Below, in pieces: positions 17,612-27,059 of a stretch of DNA of 64,000 nt. Origin of the DNA: Methanobacteriota archaeon (GTDB taxonomy: Archaea > Thermoplasmatota > Poseidoniia > Poseidoniales > Poseidoniaceae); assembly GCA_002718195.1 (NCBI GenBank), contig PBDU01000018.1, positions 27,350 through 91,349 of the forward strand, given 5' to 3'. The notes under the pieces were generated by a model. The model saw only the letters and a list, made by a program, of their open reading frames with translations. It had not been told where the DNA came from and did not search any database. Made by a program: the position numbers and the translations under genes. Each line of letters opens with the position of its first letter. Within the stretch, counting starts at the first letter, position 1.

Positions 17612-19018
17612 ATGAGCGACGAAGCAAGAGAAGCGGTAGGAGATTACCAATTCGGATTTCATGACCCTGAGCACTCAACCATTAGGTTTGACAAAGGACT
17701 CAGTGAACAAGTTGTGAGAGATATCTCCGAACTAAAAGATGAGCCTGAATGGATGACTGAAATTAGGGTCAAAGCATTTCATCACTTCATGAAGGTAGAG
17801 ATGCCGAAGTGGGGGAATACCGAATTGCTAGAATCAATCAATTTTGATAATGTTACATATTTCTTGAGGTCAAGTGACAAGACCGAGAAATCATGGGACG
17901 ATGTTCCTGAGGATATCAAAAATACGTTCAATAGACTAGGAATTCCAGAGGCAGAACAAAAATGGCTTGGTGGTGTTACTGCTCAATATGAATCAGAAGC
18001 AGTATACCATTCAATTCGAGAAGATCTTGAAGAACAAGGAGTGATATTCCTTGACATGGATTCAGGTCTGAAGCAGTACCCTGAAATTGTGAAGGAATAC
18101 TTCAACTCCGTTGTCCCTTATACCGACAATAAATTCTCAGCATTGAATACCGCTGTTTGGTCTGGAGGTTCATTCATTTACGTTCCAAGTGGCGTTAATG
18201 TGGAAATGCCTGTTCAATCATACTTTAGAATAAATTCGAAGAACATGGGTCAATTTGAAAGAACTCTTATCGTAGTGGATGAGGGCTCATCACTGCATTA
18301 TGTAGAAGGATGCACTGCTCCAACATATTCTACTGATTCATTGCACGCTGCAGTTGTAGAATTAGTAGCCCTAAAAGGTGCTAAAATCAGATATTCGACA
18401 ATCCAAAATTGGTCTGCAAATGTGTACAATTTGGTGACTAAGAGGGCTGTTGCACATGAAGATGCAACTATCGAATGGGTTGATGGAAACATTGGCTCTA
18501 AATTGACAATGAAGTATCCTGCGGTTATTCTCAAGGGAGAGCGCTCCCATGCTGAGGTAATTTCAGTCGCATATGCAGGCAAAGGTCAACATCAAGACGC
18601 TGGTTCAAAGGTTCACCACTTAGCAAGCCACACAACCTCTAACATTCTATCTAAATCAATTTCAAAAGATGGAGGAAGATCGACTTACAGAGGCATGCTG
18701 CAAGTTCTTCCAAAAGCTAAAGGCTGCAAATCAAAAGTAGTTTGTGATGCATTAATGCTTGATGAATATAGCCAGTCGGACACATACCCAACAATGGAGG
18801 TTGGTAATTCTTCAGCAGATTTAGAACACGAAGCGAGTGTTTCCAAGGTTAGCGATTCACAATTGTTCTACCTGATGAGTAGAGGATTGAATGAAGAGCA
18901 GGCTATGGGAATTATAGTTAACGGATTCTTTGAGCCATTCACTAGAGAGTTACCGATGGAATATGCATCTGAATTGAACAAATTGCTCAATATCGAGATG
19001 GAGGGTTCCATTGGATGA
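17612..19018 (+). CDS. sufB: SufB, Fe-S cluster scaffold subunit
   Basis: The 468-residue length is normal for SufB. Family landmarks are [32 protein letters not shown], quoted here in parts ([29 protein letters not shown]), then [36 protein letters not shown] and [20 protein letters not shown]. Cys in EGCTAP and the conserved C-terminal Glu/His are retained. SufB receives sulfur and hosts the nascent cluster with SufC and SufD. It starts 9 nt after sufC, behind GAGGTG, and overlaps sufD by 4 nt. Confidence 0.97.
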   Translation: MSDEAREAVGDYQFGFHDPEHSTIRFDKGLSEQVVRDISELKDEPEWMTEIRVKAFHHFMKVEMPKWGNTELLESINFDNVTYFLRSSDKTEKSWDDVPEDIKNTFNRLGIPEAEQKWLGGVTAQYESEAVYHSIREDLEEQGVIFLDMDSGLKQYPEIVKEYFNSVVPYTDNKFSALNTAVWSGGSFIYVPSGVNVEMPVQSYFRINSKNMGQFERTLIVVDEGSSLHYVEGCTAPTYSTDSLHAAVVELVALKGAKIRYSTIQNWSANVYNLVTKRAVAHEDATIEWVDGNIGSKLTMKYPAVILKGERSHAEVISVAYAGKGQHQDAGSKVHHLASHTTSNILSKSISKDGGRSTYRGMLQVLPKAKGCKSKVVCDALMLDEYSQSDTYPTMEVGNSSADLEHEASVSKVSDSQLFYLMSRGLNEEQAMGIIVNGFFEPFTRELPMEYASELNKLLNIEMEGSIG

Positions 19019-20076
19019 TGTATCAAAAAATGCAAAGTCCACCAAGATACAACCACCTCTGGAAGTACACCCCTTGGAGGGAGGTATCTCCAGGTAAGTT
19101 ATCGGACAAACCGGAATTCCAAGAATCTGGTTTAGTTTATCTTAATTCTGAAAGCGAGCAATCGATGGGTTTCTCTGTACAAACAGAGGGTTCTGTTCCT
19201 CTATCCAGCGAAGATATAGCACGTGCATGTTTGTCCCAAGAGGCAACTAAAACACATGTAATTGATTTGAACGGGAACGAGGATATGGTAAATTTGAGAA
19301 TTGATGCCAATTCGGAATTTTCTATAATGAGGATTCATTTCAACGTAAAGCAGTCATCAAAAGTTTGCGTGGAGGTAGTTGGTACTGCCTCCTGGTTCGG
19401 GCTTTTGATAACAGGGAAAATAAATTCAAATTGTCACTTTGATTTTGGTTATTCAGAGAAGCTTCCTGAGTCTTCAAGAGTTGTTAGATGCGAGGATTGG
19501 AGGTTAAACAGAAGCTCAGTCTTTAACATGGCAGGATTATCTACTCAATCATTTAGGCGCAAATCAGACCTAAGAATCTCATTGGAGGAAAGTTCTTCAG
19601 AGTTCTATGGTAGTCTCGCAGTTCATGGTCTTGGAAGTAAGAAAGATGATACTCACGTAGAAATCGATCATCAAGTTGGTAATACATTCTCTGATTTGAA
19701 TATCAAAACTGCATGCGATGAAAGCAGTCGCAGTATCTCTACGGGTAGGTTGTACATCAGAGAAGGAGCAGACGGAGTCGACTCGGGTCAGGTTTTCCGA
19801 AATCTTTTGCTTAGCGAAAAAGCAAGGGCTGATTCAATACCTGAGTTGGAGGTTTACGCAGATGATGTGCAAGCCCGTCACGGTGCGGCAAGTGCTCCTG
19901 TTGATGAAGAGTTGATTTACTATCTAATGAGTAGAGGTTTAGACAGAGAAAATTCAATATCTACACTTGTTGAAGGTTTCTTAGCAGATGCTTATAGTAA
20001 CTTGAAAAGCGAGAAATTAAGAGAAGAGATGAGAACTAGGCTTAGGATTCATCTTGACTGCCTAGCAAATCATTGA
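19015..20076 (+). CDS. sufD: SufD, SufBCD complex subunit
   Basis: The 353-residue protein has the SufD C-terminal core: [45 protein letters not shown] and a closing VEGFLADAY. These correspond to the right-handed beta-helix and C-terminal helices shared with SufB. The N-terminus [16 protein letters not shown] matches the W-K/R-YT segment of SufD. It pairs with SufB. The start overlaps the sufB stop (ATGATG), so translation is coupled. Sequence is more diverged in the middle than SufB, as usual. Confidence 0.93.
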   Translation: MMYQKMQSPPRYNHLWKYTPWREVSPGKLSDKPEFQESGLVYLNSESEQSMGFSVQTEGSVPLSSEDIARACLSQEATKTHVIDLNGNEDMVNLRIDANSEFSIMRIHFNVKQSSKVCVEVVGTASWFGLLITGKINSNCHFDFGYSEKLPESSRVVRCEDWRLNRSSVFNMAGLSTQSFRRKSDLRISLEESSSEFYGSLAVHGLGSKKDDTHVEIDHQVGNTFSDLNIKTACDESSRSISTGRLYIREGADGVDSGQVFRNLLLSEKARADSIPELEVYADDVQARHGAASAPVDEELIYYLMSRGLDRENSISTLVEGFLADAYSNLKSEKLREEMRTRLRIHLDCLANH

Positions 20077-20085
20077 GGTGGAAAT

Positions 20086-21282
20086 GTGGTCGTACCTAGA
20101 ACTGATTTTCCAATCCTGAACAGGGAGATTCATGGTAAGAAATTAGTATATCTCGATAATGCGGCTACGACTCAAAAGCCAAAGGTAGTAATCGATGCTA
20201 TGAATAATTATTATGAGAATTATAATTCAAATGTTCATAGAGCAGTACATCTAATGGCTGGTGAAGCAACCGATTCTTATGAGTCATGTAGGACTACCTT
20301 GAAGAATTGGTTCAACGCTGAAAGGGCTATCTTCACATCTGGGACTACTGAAGCAATCAATTTGGCTGCACACGCATGGGGTAAAGAAAATCTCAGGTCA
20401 GGAGATGTAGTATTGATGACTGAGATGGAGCATCACTCCGACATAGTTCCCTGGCAACTTCTTGCTGACGACTTAGATATAGAATTAAGATATATCCCTG
20501 TGAAGGAAGACTTCACTTTAGATTTGGAGGCCTTTGATGCCTCTTTGGATGGTGTGAAATTAGTGTGTATCGTACACACATCCAATGTATTAGGCGTCAG
20601 AAATCCGATAGAGTACGTAATCGAAAAATCTCACTCCATAGGTGCGAAAGTACTGATTGACGCTGCTCAAGGTGTTCCGCATAAACAGATTGACTTCGAA
20701 AAATCTGGTGCCGATTTTATGGCTATGTCCGCTCATAAGATGATGGGTCCAACTGGAATAGGGGCACTCCTAGTCACAGAAGAAATATTTCAGTCCATGA
20801 GACCGTTTATGGGTGGAGGAGATATGATTCAGACGGTCACTCTTAAAGGATCAACATACCAAGACAATGAGCACAAGTTCGAAGCAGGTACTCCTAAAAT
20901 TGCAGAAGCAATTGGCTGGAAGGCAGCCTTAGATTACATGGCAAATATCGATTTGGAAGCAGAACACTCAAGACTAGTCGAAATAGCGAAATGGACTTCA
21001 AGTCAACTTGAGGACTTGGGTGCAACAATCTATGGCAGATATTCTGAACAAGATGCTGCAGTGGTCTCATTCTTATTCGATAATTTACATCCTGAAGATT
21101 TAGCTCATTACTTGGATGCGATGGGATTTGCAATAAGAACGGGTCACCATTGTGCTCAACCATTACTTGAGAGACTTGGAGTTAAAGGCACAGCCAGGGC
21201 ATCGTTTTACCTTTACAACACAATGGAAGAAGCAGTTGAATTTATTGAAGCAGTAAAATACGTCCTGGAAAAGTTCGGTTAG
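20086..21282 (+). CDS. sufS: SufS-type cysteine desulfurase
   Basis: A class V PLP enzyme of 398 residues. It begins with FPILNREIHGKKLVYLDNAA, the standard group II desulfurase N-terminus. It carries FTSGTTEAIN, the PLP lysine in MSAHKMMGPTGIGAL (near 217) and the catalytic Cys in RTGHHCAQPLL (near 355), on the short loop typical of SufS. It supplies persulfide sulfur, normally through SufE, to SufBCD. The start is GTG at 20086 after GAGGTGG; an ATG two bases upstream is out of frame. Confidence 0.97.
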   Translation: MVVPRTDFPILNREIHGKKLVYLDNAATTQKPKVVIDAMNNYYENYNSNVHRAVHLMAGEATDSYESCRTTLKNWFNAERAIFTSGTTEAINLAAHAWGKENLRSGDVVLMTEMEHHSDIVPWQLLADDLDIELRYIPVKEDFTLDLEAFDASLDGVKLVCIVHTSNVLGVRNPIEYVIEKSHSIGAKVLIDAAQGVPHKQIDFEKSGADFMAMSAHKMMGPTGIGALLVTEEIFQSMRPFMGGGDMIQTVTLKGSTYQDNEHKFEAGTPKIAEAIGWKAALDYMANIDLEAEHSRLVEIAKWTSSQLEDLGATIYGRYSEQDAAVVSFLFDNLHPEDLAHYLDAMGFAIRTGHHCAQPLLERLGVKGTARASFYLYNTMEEAVEFIEAVKYVLEKFG

Positions 21283-21290
21283 GTGAGAGC

Positions 21291-21689
21291 GTGAACGAGG
21301 CACTTGAGGAGATTCTTGATGAATTTGAAGAAATCGAGGATAGAATGGAAAAATTTGAATTCCTGCATGATCTTTCCGATGAATTAAACCAATTGCCTAC
21401 TGAAGAATGGACTGATTCCACAAGAATCGATGGCTGTCAGAGTGAAGCCCATGTAAAGGTCTGGATTGATTCTGGTCTTGTTCAATTTCGAGGGGGAGCA
21501 GATGCTTCGATTGTAGCTGGACTAATGGGTATAATTTCCATTGCAGTTCATGGGCAAACAGTTGAATATGTAAGAGCCCTTCAACCAGAATTCCTTGCCA
21601 GGACAGGTCTACTAAATTCCCTAACCCCTTCTCGGTCCAATGGATTCAGAAATATATTTTCAAGAGTCAAAATAGCAATAGGTGAGTAA
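21291..21689 (+). CDS. sufE: SufE-like sulfur acceptor
   Basis: The 132-residue product matches SufE. An N-terminal helix ends DRMEKFEFLHDLSDEL, and the active-site Cys49 lies in RIDGCQSEAHV (SufE consensus V-x-G-C-Q-S). A later ADASIVAGLMGIISIAVHGQT segment and a C-terminal LTPSRSNGF segment also match. It takes persulfide from SufS and passes it to SufB. The start is GTG. Its position directly behind sufS in the same operon supports the call; SufE is common in bacteria and uncommon in archaea. Confidence 0.92.
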   Translation: MNEALEEILDEFEEIEDRMEKFEFLHDLSDELNQLPTEEWTDSTRIDGCQSEAHVKVWIDSGLVQFRGGADASIVAGLMGIISIAVHGQTVEYVRALQPEFLARTGLLNSLTPSRSNGFRNIFSRVKIAIGE

Positions 21690-21690
21690 A

Positions 21691-22008
21691 ATGGTTACCA
21701 AGCAAGACGTACTAGATTCTCTGCAAGAAGTATTTGACCCAGAATTACAAATTACCATAGTGGAATTAGGACTTGTTTATGACGTCAAGTTTGAACAAAA
21801 AGAGGAGGGTACTCATGCTGAAATAGATTTGACTCTAACAAGCCCGGGATGTCCTGTGGCTCCGGAAATAATGGCTAACACTCATAGAGCTGCATTGAAA
21901 ACCGAGGGAGTAGATTCCGTGCATGTGAACCTTGTTTGGAGTCCAAGATGGGATCCAAAAATTCATGCATCAGATGATGCTAAAATGGACATGGATATCT
22001 GGGATTGA
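21691..22008 (+). CDS. sufT: SufT/MIP18-like (DUF59) protein
   Basis: A 105-residue DUF59 domain protein. It has the opening VLDSLQEVFDPELQITIVELGLVYDV and the Cys-containing motif TLTSPGCPVAPEI, followed by VHVNLVWSPRWDP. These proteins (SufT, PaaD, MIP18) assist Fe-S maturation. It is the last gene of the SUF run. I place the start at ATG 21691, 4 nt after a GGTGAG box that spans the sufE stop. A GTG at 21682 would overlap sufE. The gene ends exactly where the converging DRG gene ends. Confidence 0.9.
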   Translation: MVTKQDVLDSLQEVFDPELQITIVELGLVYDVKFEQKEEGTHAEIDLTLTSPGCPVAPEIMANTHRAALKTEGVDSVHVNLVWSPRWDPKIHASDDAKMDMDIWD

Positions 22009-23124
22009 TTATCTCTTTGTCACAATAGTCAACAAATCACCATCTTTCAAAAGGTGGTCTATTCCAACCCTCTGCCAATCGAATTTAGCACTTGGTCCCT
22101 TGACTTTTGCATATCTGAATTTCCTGACGAAATCTCTGTGTAATTTATTACAAATAGTCTCAACAGTAGAGTCGTCTTTTACTATCAGTGGTTCCTCTAA
22201 GTCTGCTTCGCCACCCTGGGGCTTCAAAAATACCCTCATGAAACCTAGATTATCATAGATGAAGTCCTTCAATTCTTCTAATCCCCATTCCTTGAAAGCA
22301 GATATTCGCATAATAGGCCAACCTTCAGGAAGGGTAGATTCTGAATGTTGCAGTTGTTCTTCAGTTGCTAAATCTATCTTGTTAATTGCAACAACCGCTT
22401 TTTCATAAACTCGATTTTGTGCTAAAGCATCAACAATTTGTTCTGCGGTAGCGTTGTGTCGAAGTGTTACAAGAGCGCTAGTATAGCCAAACATTCGAAT
22501 GATATCACCCATCTCTTCAGTGGTTAGGTGAGTTTGTTCTATGGTTGTACGAATGTCTATCCCACCTTTGTCGACTCTCTTAATGAAAACAGGAGGTCGG
22601 GTTTCATTCAATCTCAATCCAGCATTATGCAATTCCCTGTAAAGAACGTTGAAGTGAGAATCTTGGAAAGGATCTACAATGAACAAAACCATGTCGGCAG
22701 CCCTAATTACACCAATGATTTCTTTTCCTCTGCCTTTTCCTTCAGCAGCACCTTTAATCAGCCCAGGCAAGTCCAAAATTTGGATTTTAGCACCCCTGTG
22801 CTCCATTAATCCAGGAATGCAAGTAAGGGTAGTAAAAGCGAAGTTTCCTGCCTCTGAGTCCGCACCGGTTACCTTAGTGATCAGTGTAGATTTACCAACG
22901 CTAGGGAAACCAACAAGGGCTACTGTAGCATCACCTGACTTTTTTACTTCAAATCCTTTTGCTGGACCACTAGCTCTGCTGCTTGCAGCTACTTTCTCTT
23001 CCTTCAGTTTTAATTGCGCAATCTTCGCTTTAAGTCTTCCAATGTGGGCATTGGTTGCTTTGTTTTTCTGGGTTTTATGTATTTCATCATAGAGTGCCTG
23101 GATTTGCTCTTTGATAGTAGCCAT
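22009..23124 (-). CDS. DRG-family GTPase with TGS domain
   Basis: The archaeal/eukaryotic DRG family (OBG superfamily) is evident over 371 residues. An N-terminal helix reads QIQALYDEIHKTQKNKATN. P-loop GFPSVGKSTL, switch TTLTCIPG, DLPGLIKGAAEGKGRGKE and NKID (AINKIDLA) give a complete GTPase core. The C-terminal TGS domain ends VKGPSAKFDWQRVGIDHLLKDG..., where the GIDH-LxDGD segment is diagnostic. DRGs associate with translating ribosomes; their exact archaeal role is not established. Start ATG 23124 fits the family N-terminus. Confidence 0.95.
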   Translation of the reverse strand: MATIKEQIQALYDEIHKTQKNKATNAHIGRLKAKIAQLKLKEEKVAASSRASGPAKGFEVKKSGDATVALVGFPSVGKSTLITKVTGADSEAGNFAFTTLTCIPGLMEHRGAKIQILDLPGLIKGAAEGKGRGKEIIGVIRAADMVLFIVDPFQDSHFNVLYRELHNAGLRLNETRPPVFIKRVDKGGIDIRTTIEQTHLTTEEMGDIIRMFGYTSALVTLRHNATAEQIVDALAQNRVYEKAVVAINKIDLATEEQLQHSESTLPEGWPIMRISAFKEWGLEELKDFIYDNLGFMRVFLKPQGGEADLEEPLIVKDDSTVETICNKLHRDFVRKFRYAKVKGPSAKFDWQRVGIDHLLKDGDLLTIVTKR

Positions 23125-23178
23125 AGCACTCCCCCCAAAACCAATGCCGTAGTACCATATTCTTCAATCTCCCGCTGA

Positions 23179-23580
23179 TTGTCCACCTTATCGATTAGAA
23201 AAAGTCAATACAGAGATTCATGTGGTTATTTCATGGACTATGTTTGTCCCAACATAGGGCTTCTACCAATATGGGATGAGTTGACAAAACATTGTAAGAA
23301 ATATGAGGCAATTATGTCGATTAAGAAAGATGAAATCGGATATTATAGATTGGAAACTCCGTCTAAGAAACCCTTCATTGCGACCTGTGTTCAGAAAAAG
23401 CATGTTGGATTATATTCGGTAGTTATGTATAGGCATCCGCAAGTAATTCCTAAAGAACTAGAGGATTTCAGAATAGGTAAGTCCTGCATGGGATTTGTTG
23501 ATTTTGACGAGAGTTTTGACTTAATCCCTCAATTGCTTGACAATATCTTCCAGCATTATGCGAGTACTGAAAAATTCTGA
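23179..23580 (+). CDS. Small YdhG/DUF1801-like protein
   Basis: The C-terminal 80 residues read like the DUF1801/YdhG fold: KPFIATCVQKKHVGLYSVVM, then IPKELEDFRIGKSCMGFVDF and a closing helix. These match the family pattern 'k.h.gLY ... e......gk.ti.f'. The function of that family is unknown to me; some members bind iron-type ligands. The ORF begins with TTG at 23179; ATG at 23233 would give 115 residues and is a reasonable alternative. It stands divergent from DRG and 11 nt upstream of an unknown gene. Confidence 0.6.
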   Translation: MSTLSIRKSQYRDSCGYFMDYVCPNIGLLPIWDELTKHCKKYEAIMSIKKDEIGYYRLETPSKKPFIATCVQKKHVGLYSVVMYRHPQVIPKELEDFRIGKSCMGFVDFDESFDLIPQLLDNIFQHYASTEKF

Positions 23581-23591
23581 AGGGTGAAAAA

Positions 23592-24281
23592 ATGGGATTG
23601 GAAGTAGTTTGCAGGCTAGTACATGCTCCTACTTTTGATGAGATATGCTCAATGAGTTGGGAGGATGTTTATGCTTCTCTGGAATCTAATGAATTAAGGA
23701 AGTTGAGACCTGAAAAAGATGAGCGTCTTGAAAGGAAATTTGACATCGATGCAGAAGCAGAACTTCTTGATTGGATGGATTCATTTAACCATAAGATATC
23801 GAATAGGGCAAATTCATTTTTAGATTGTTTATCGGGGATTAATGATTCAACAGACGGTTTGCTTTTGATCTCTGAATGGTGCAGCGTCGGTGCTTGGGAA
23901 GTTTGGGAAGCAAGGGCTATCCTGTATTTTGAGAATGCAACTGGCGAGCGTGTTGAAAACTCTAATGACTTAATCTCTTTAGATACATGGACTCAAATTT
24001 TTGAATCCTTGAATGGAATGAATGAGTCTGAATTTTCTGATAAAGTCTGCATGGATTGGATGCAGAGAAGGCTAGACTTGGGAGAGACCTTGGATGAAAC
24101 TAAAGATCCAAGAATAGCACCTACATTTGAGGCTCATAGCAGAAATAGTAAAACCTTAGTCCATGCAGTAAATGTCCTAGAAAATAATACAGAACTGAAG
24201 CCACTATTTGGTAGGGAATATCTCCCAGCGTTCCAATGGCACTATGGTTTGAAAACTCTTGGAATGATAAGTAATGAGTAA
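23592..24281 (+). CDS. Hypothetical protein upstream of grpE
   Basis: I do not recognise this 229-residue, acidic, probably helical protein. It has no TM segment, no Cys pairs and no nucleotide-binding loop. Trp residues are frequent in the middle (EWCSVGAWEVWEARAILYF). The start codon ATG follows a GGGTGA box at a good distance. It lies between the DUF1801-like gene (11 nt gap) and grpE (45 nt gap), so it may be expressed with the latter. Confidence 0.65.
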   Translation: MGLEVVCRLVHAPTFDEICSMSWEDVYASLESNELRKLRPEKDERLERKFDIDAEAELLDWMDSFNHKISNRANSFLDCLSGINDSTDGLLLISEWCSVGAWEVWEARAILYFENATGERVENSNDLISLDTWTQIFESLNGMNESEFSDKVCMDWMQRRLDLGETLDETKDPRIAPTFEAHSRNSKTLVHAVNVLENNTELKPLFGREYLPAFQWHYGLKTLGMISNE

Positions 24282-24326
24282 ATTTGGCGCTGGGTTCAAA
24301 TCTAACCTTTTATCGCATGTAATTTG

Positions 24327-24887
24327 ATGAGCGAAGAAGATGTTGTCGAGGACCTAGTTGACTCCGATATATCTGAAGTCGAAGAAACTTCAACTGAAGG
24401 CGAGCCTGTTGAGCAGAATCAGCCCGAAGAGGTAGTTGATCCCTTAGAGGAAGCACTACGAAGGGCTGATTTCGCTGAAAAAGAAATCGTTTACAAAGAA
24501 GCAGAAATTCAGAATTTAAGAAAGCGCTTCTTATCAGAAAAATCTGAGATGATCAAATATTCATCCCAAGGCCTTGCAAGAAGAATCATTCCAATCTTAG
24601 CTGATGTGGAAAGAGCCGTATCGAGTATCGAGGAAGGAGATGAATCCCCGGTTGCTCAGGGACTTAGAATGATGCATCATAAATTATTGAAAGAGCTCGA
24701 GGAGGATGGAGTCAAGAGAATCGAGACAAAGGGTCAGAAATTCGATCCTAAATGCATGGAAGCGATTACAACTATTCCTGCTAGCGATGCTTTCCCTGCA
24801 GACCAAGTAGTCGATGAACTTGAAGCAGGTTATATGTACAAAGATAGAGTTTTACAAGCGGCAAGAGTTGTTGTTGCGAGTGAATAA
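24327..24887 (+). CDS. grpE: GrpE nucleotide-exchange factor
   Basis: The 186-residue protein has a long acidic N-terminal tail. A coiled coil follows (ADFAEKEIVYKEAEIQNLRKRF). The GrpE beta-domain region reads GLRMMHHKLLKELEEDGVKRI, then GQKFDPKCMEAITT and GYMYKDRVLQAARVVVA; these correspond to the family's 'G..fDP..HeA' and 'GY...dRvlRpA.V.V' motifs. GrpE resets DnaK by releasing ADP; no dnaK or dnaJ lies in this window. ATG at 24327 is preferred to TTG at 24324. Confidence 0.93.
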   Translation: MSEEDVVEDLVDSDISEVEETSTEGEPVEQNQPEEVVDPLEEALRRADFAEKEIVYKEAEIQNLRKRFLSEKSEMIKYSSQGLARRIIPILADVERAVSSIEEGDESPVAQGLRMMHHKLLKELEEDGVKRIETKGQKFDPKCMEAITTIPASDAFPADQVVDELEAGYMYKDRVLQAARVVVASE

Positions 24888-24927
24888 ACTAAGGAAATTT
24901 AATGACTATTACCTATGATGCATTATC

Positions 24928-25182
24928 ATGGTGAAGAAGTTAGCGGGTAAAGCGGCAGGAGCCGTCGGTAAGGCAGGAAAAAAAGCTGCCAAGGAAGTTG
25001 GAAATTCAATAAAGAGAGAAATTGTTGACACCGTAACTAACCCTATCAAAGAAAAAGTCAAAGAAGAAATTAATGCTGCTACAGACAAAATCAAGACCAA
25101 AGCAAAAGAAAAAGTTCGGGAAGTTGCTAAAGAAGCGGTAAAGAGTGAATTGAAGAAAAAATTCTCTCGAAACAAGGATTAG
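24928..25182 (+). CDS. Lysine-rich LEA-like amphipathic helical protein
   Basis: An 84-residue protein made almost entirely of Lys, Ala, Glu, Val, Thr and Gly. It starts AGKAAGAVGKAGKKAAKEVG and continues in 11-residue-like amphipathic steps (PIKEKVKEEINAATDKIKTK; AKEKVREVAKEAVKSELKKK). This resembles group 3 LEA proteins or apolipoprotein-like helices, and its N-terminus also resembles H1-type tails. It has no Cys, no Trp and no signal peptide. Its 3' end overlaps the converging nadM gene by 4 bp. It could be a stress protectant, membrane-surface coat or DNA-binding protein. Confidence 0.7.
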   Translation: MVKKLAGKAAGAVGKAGKKAAKEVGNSIKREIVDTVTNPIKEKVKEEINAATDKIKTKAKEKVREVAKEAVKSELKKKFSRNKD

Positions 25183-25733
25183 CCTACAACTGCCCCAACC
25201 ATAGTGCTTAGTCGAAATAAGGCATCATTATCTATCAGCCAATCTATTACAGGTTTTGGAATTGATTCTCCTAGTACCTGCCTTACCGCTTGGTCATCGT
25301 AAATTGTTGAAACCATCTTAGCAGAGTTTCTCACTCTCCATCCTGCTAGGTTTTCTCGATTTTGAAGAGTAATATGTATTGTCCCAAAATTTGACTTATT
25401 ATACAACTCAAGAGTCATTTCATCAGAGCTGACTAGTACTCCTTCACCATGGAACTGTTTTGCATGTTCCACCCAATTAGGTGGGTCATTTATGTCCTCA
25501 ATAGTTACAATATCAATTTTTAATTCAGTGTCTTGACTCTCAATCCATTGCTCTATCATTGCTTTTCTCTCATCAGCAAACCAAGGATTAAGCATCTCTC
25601 CCCCTGCCTGAGCAGACCCTATTGCAATGGTTATCTTGTCATCTTCGCCAACAAGTTTTGCTGCTTCATTTACAAGGAATTCATGACCGATGTGAAAGGG
25701 CTGAAATCTTCCAAGGATTATGTAATTGGTCAT
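25179..25733 (-). CDS. nadM: Nicotinamide-nucleotide adenylyltransferase (archaeal NadM type)
   Basis: This 184-residue nucleotidyltransferase starts YIILGRFQPFHIGHEFLV. It contains the nucleotide-binding GRFQPFHxGH motif of archaeal NMNAT and TIAIGSAQAGGEMLNPW at the adenine-binding loop. WRVRNSAKM stands where the SxTxxR region normally lies. NadM makes NAD from NMN and ATP in the cytoplasm. The last 40 residues fit the family's C-terminal helices. It overlaps the LEA-like gene by 4 bp in a tail-to-tail arrangement, and the aminotransferase upstream on the same strand is 36 nt away. Confidence 0.9.
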   Translation of the reverse strand: MTNYIILGRFQPFHIGHEFLVNEAAKLVGEDDKITIAIGSAQAGGEMLNPWFADERKAMIEQWIESQDTELKIDIVTIEDINDPPNWVEHAKQFHGEGVLVSSDEMTLELYNKSNFGTIHITLQNRENLAGWRVRNSAKMVSTIYDDQAVRQVLGESIPKPVIDWLIDNDALFRLSTMVGAVVG

Positions 25734-25769
25734 CTAAAAGCCTCTGAACTATTTTGGTAATTTGTGCAT

Positions 25770-26954
25770 TCACTGGAAATAGGATTCTACATCTACTTGA
25801 GGCAAATCAACATCAAAATCTCTGAAACATTGTAGCATTCTGTTACATCCTTCTATCATCTCAACAAGCGTTGTTTCTCCCATTGACCCAACTCTGAACA
25901 TTTTTCCCTTCAAGTGGTCTTGTCCACCAATAACTTGAGTATGGTAAACATCTTTCAGTCTTGACCTCCACTTGTCGTCAACTCCACCAGGATACATGAT
26001 TGCCGTAACTGAATCAGATCTTTGCTGTTCATCTGCTAATAGTTCGAATCCACAATCGAGGAATAAATTTCTCACACCGTTAGCCATTTTCGTTGCTTTA
26101 TTCCATCTGCTTTCAAGCCCTTCATGTCTCAAAACCTTCAGCGCTTCAGACCAACCCATTGCCAGATTAATTGCTGGAGTCCAAGGAGTTTGTTCATCAT
26201 CTCCTTTTTTCAATGCAGGGATTAAGTCAAGATAGAATAGGGCATTATTGTCATCTTGACCTCTTATTTTCTTCACCCTTTCAATGAAGGATTGATTAAT
26301 CGCGATTGCCGCAATTCCTGACGGCCCAGCCGTACATTTTTGGGCACCGACAACCAGTGCTTCAGCATTCCATTTTTCAGGATGAACTGGCATCCCACCT
26401 ATCGAGGTGATTCCATCCAAAATGAAAGCAACGTCATGTCTCTGACACATTTCTGCAATCGCTTCTGCATCTTGTGTAATTCCTGCTGAGGTTTCGTTAT
26501 GGCAGATCAAAACTGCCTCGTAAATTCCCTTTTCCAATTCCATCTCCATTTCGTAGAGGTCAAAGGCTCTGCCCCATTCATATCTCATGTGCTTTAGATT
26601 ACAATATCTATCGCACATTTCGGCGACTCTCTCACCAAACTTGCCATTGGTTGGAACCAAAACTCGATCATTTCTTCTGAATCTATTTGCAACAACCATT
26701 TCCATTCCTGCAGTTCCAGAACCAGATACAACAACAACGACATAATCGTCATCTCCTGCCCAAGTATTATTTCCTCTTTTATCACTTGACGGTGATAAAT
26801 TGAAGGCATATCTTAGTCCTGAATTTAATTCAGCCATGATGTCTCTGAACTCGGTGCCCCTTGCAGTGATAACAGGTGTTGCCATAGCATCTAAGCACTT
26901 TTGATTCATTCTTGTTGGGCCTGGAACGAGAAAACAATCACCATCATGGCTCAT
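25770..26954 (-). CDS. Class V aminotransferase (serine-pyruvate / alanine-glyoxylate family)
   Basis: The 394-residue protein belongs to the small-subunit-like class V PLP aminotransferases. FLVPGPTRMNQKCLDAM opens it, SGSGTAGMEMVVAN forms the phosphate-binding turn, and ETSAGITQDAEAI contacts substrate. DGITSIGGMPVH contains the PLP-binding Asp, and GAQKCTAGPSGIAAI carries the Schiff-base lysine near 196. It probably interconverts serine or alanine with glyoxylate or pyruvate; which pair cannot be told from sequence. It is divergent from pdxT, whose product helps make the PLP cofactor. Confidence 0.88.
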   Translation of the reverse strand: MSHDGDCFLVPGPTRMNQKCLDAMATPVITARGTEFRDIMAELNSGLRYAFNLSPSSDKRGNNTWAGDDDYVVVVVSGSGTAGMEMVVANRFRRNDRVLVPTNGKFGERVAEMCDRYCNLKHMRYEWGRAFDLYEMEMELEKGIYEAVLICHNETSAGITQDAEAIAEMCQRHDVAFILDGITSIGGMPVHPEKWNAEALVVGAQKCTAGPSGIAAIAINQSFIERVKKIRGQDDNNALFYLDLIPALKKGDDEQTPWTPAINLAMGWSEALKVLRHEGLESRWNKATKMANGVRNLFLDCGFELLADEQQRSDSVTAIMYPGGVDDKWRSRLKDVYHTQVIGGQDHLKGKMFRVGSMGETTLVEMIEGCNRMLQCFRDFDVDLPQVDVESYFQ

Positions 26955-27059
26955 GCTACTAGCGTTCTGTAGACGGTTTTTGAACTAAATTATCGAATGG
27001 TATCAAATTGTGTAAATTACGATGCTTATTTTGATAGGCAAGTTGCGCCAGCATAGACC

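Noticed and set aside
22679..23092. 137-codon open frame antisense to the DRG gene
   Set aside because: It is the complement of a strongly conserved GTPase gene, and its product has no recognisable pattern.
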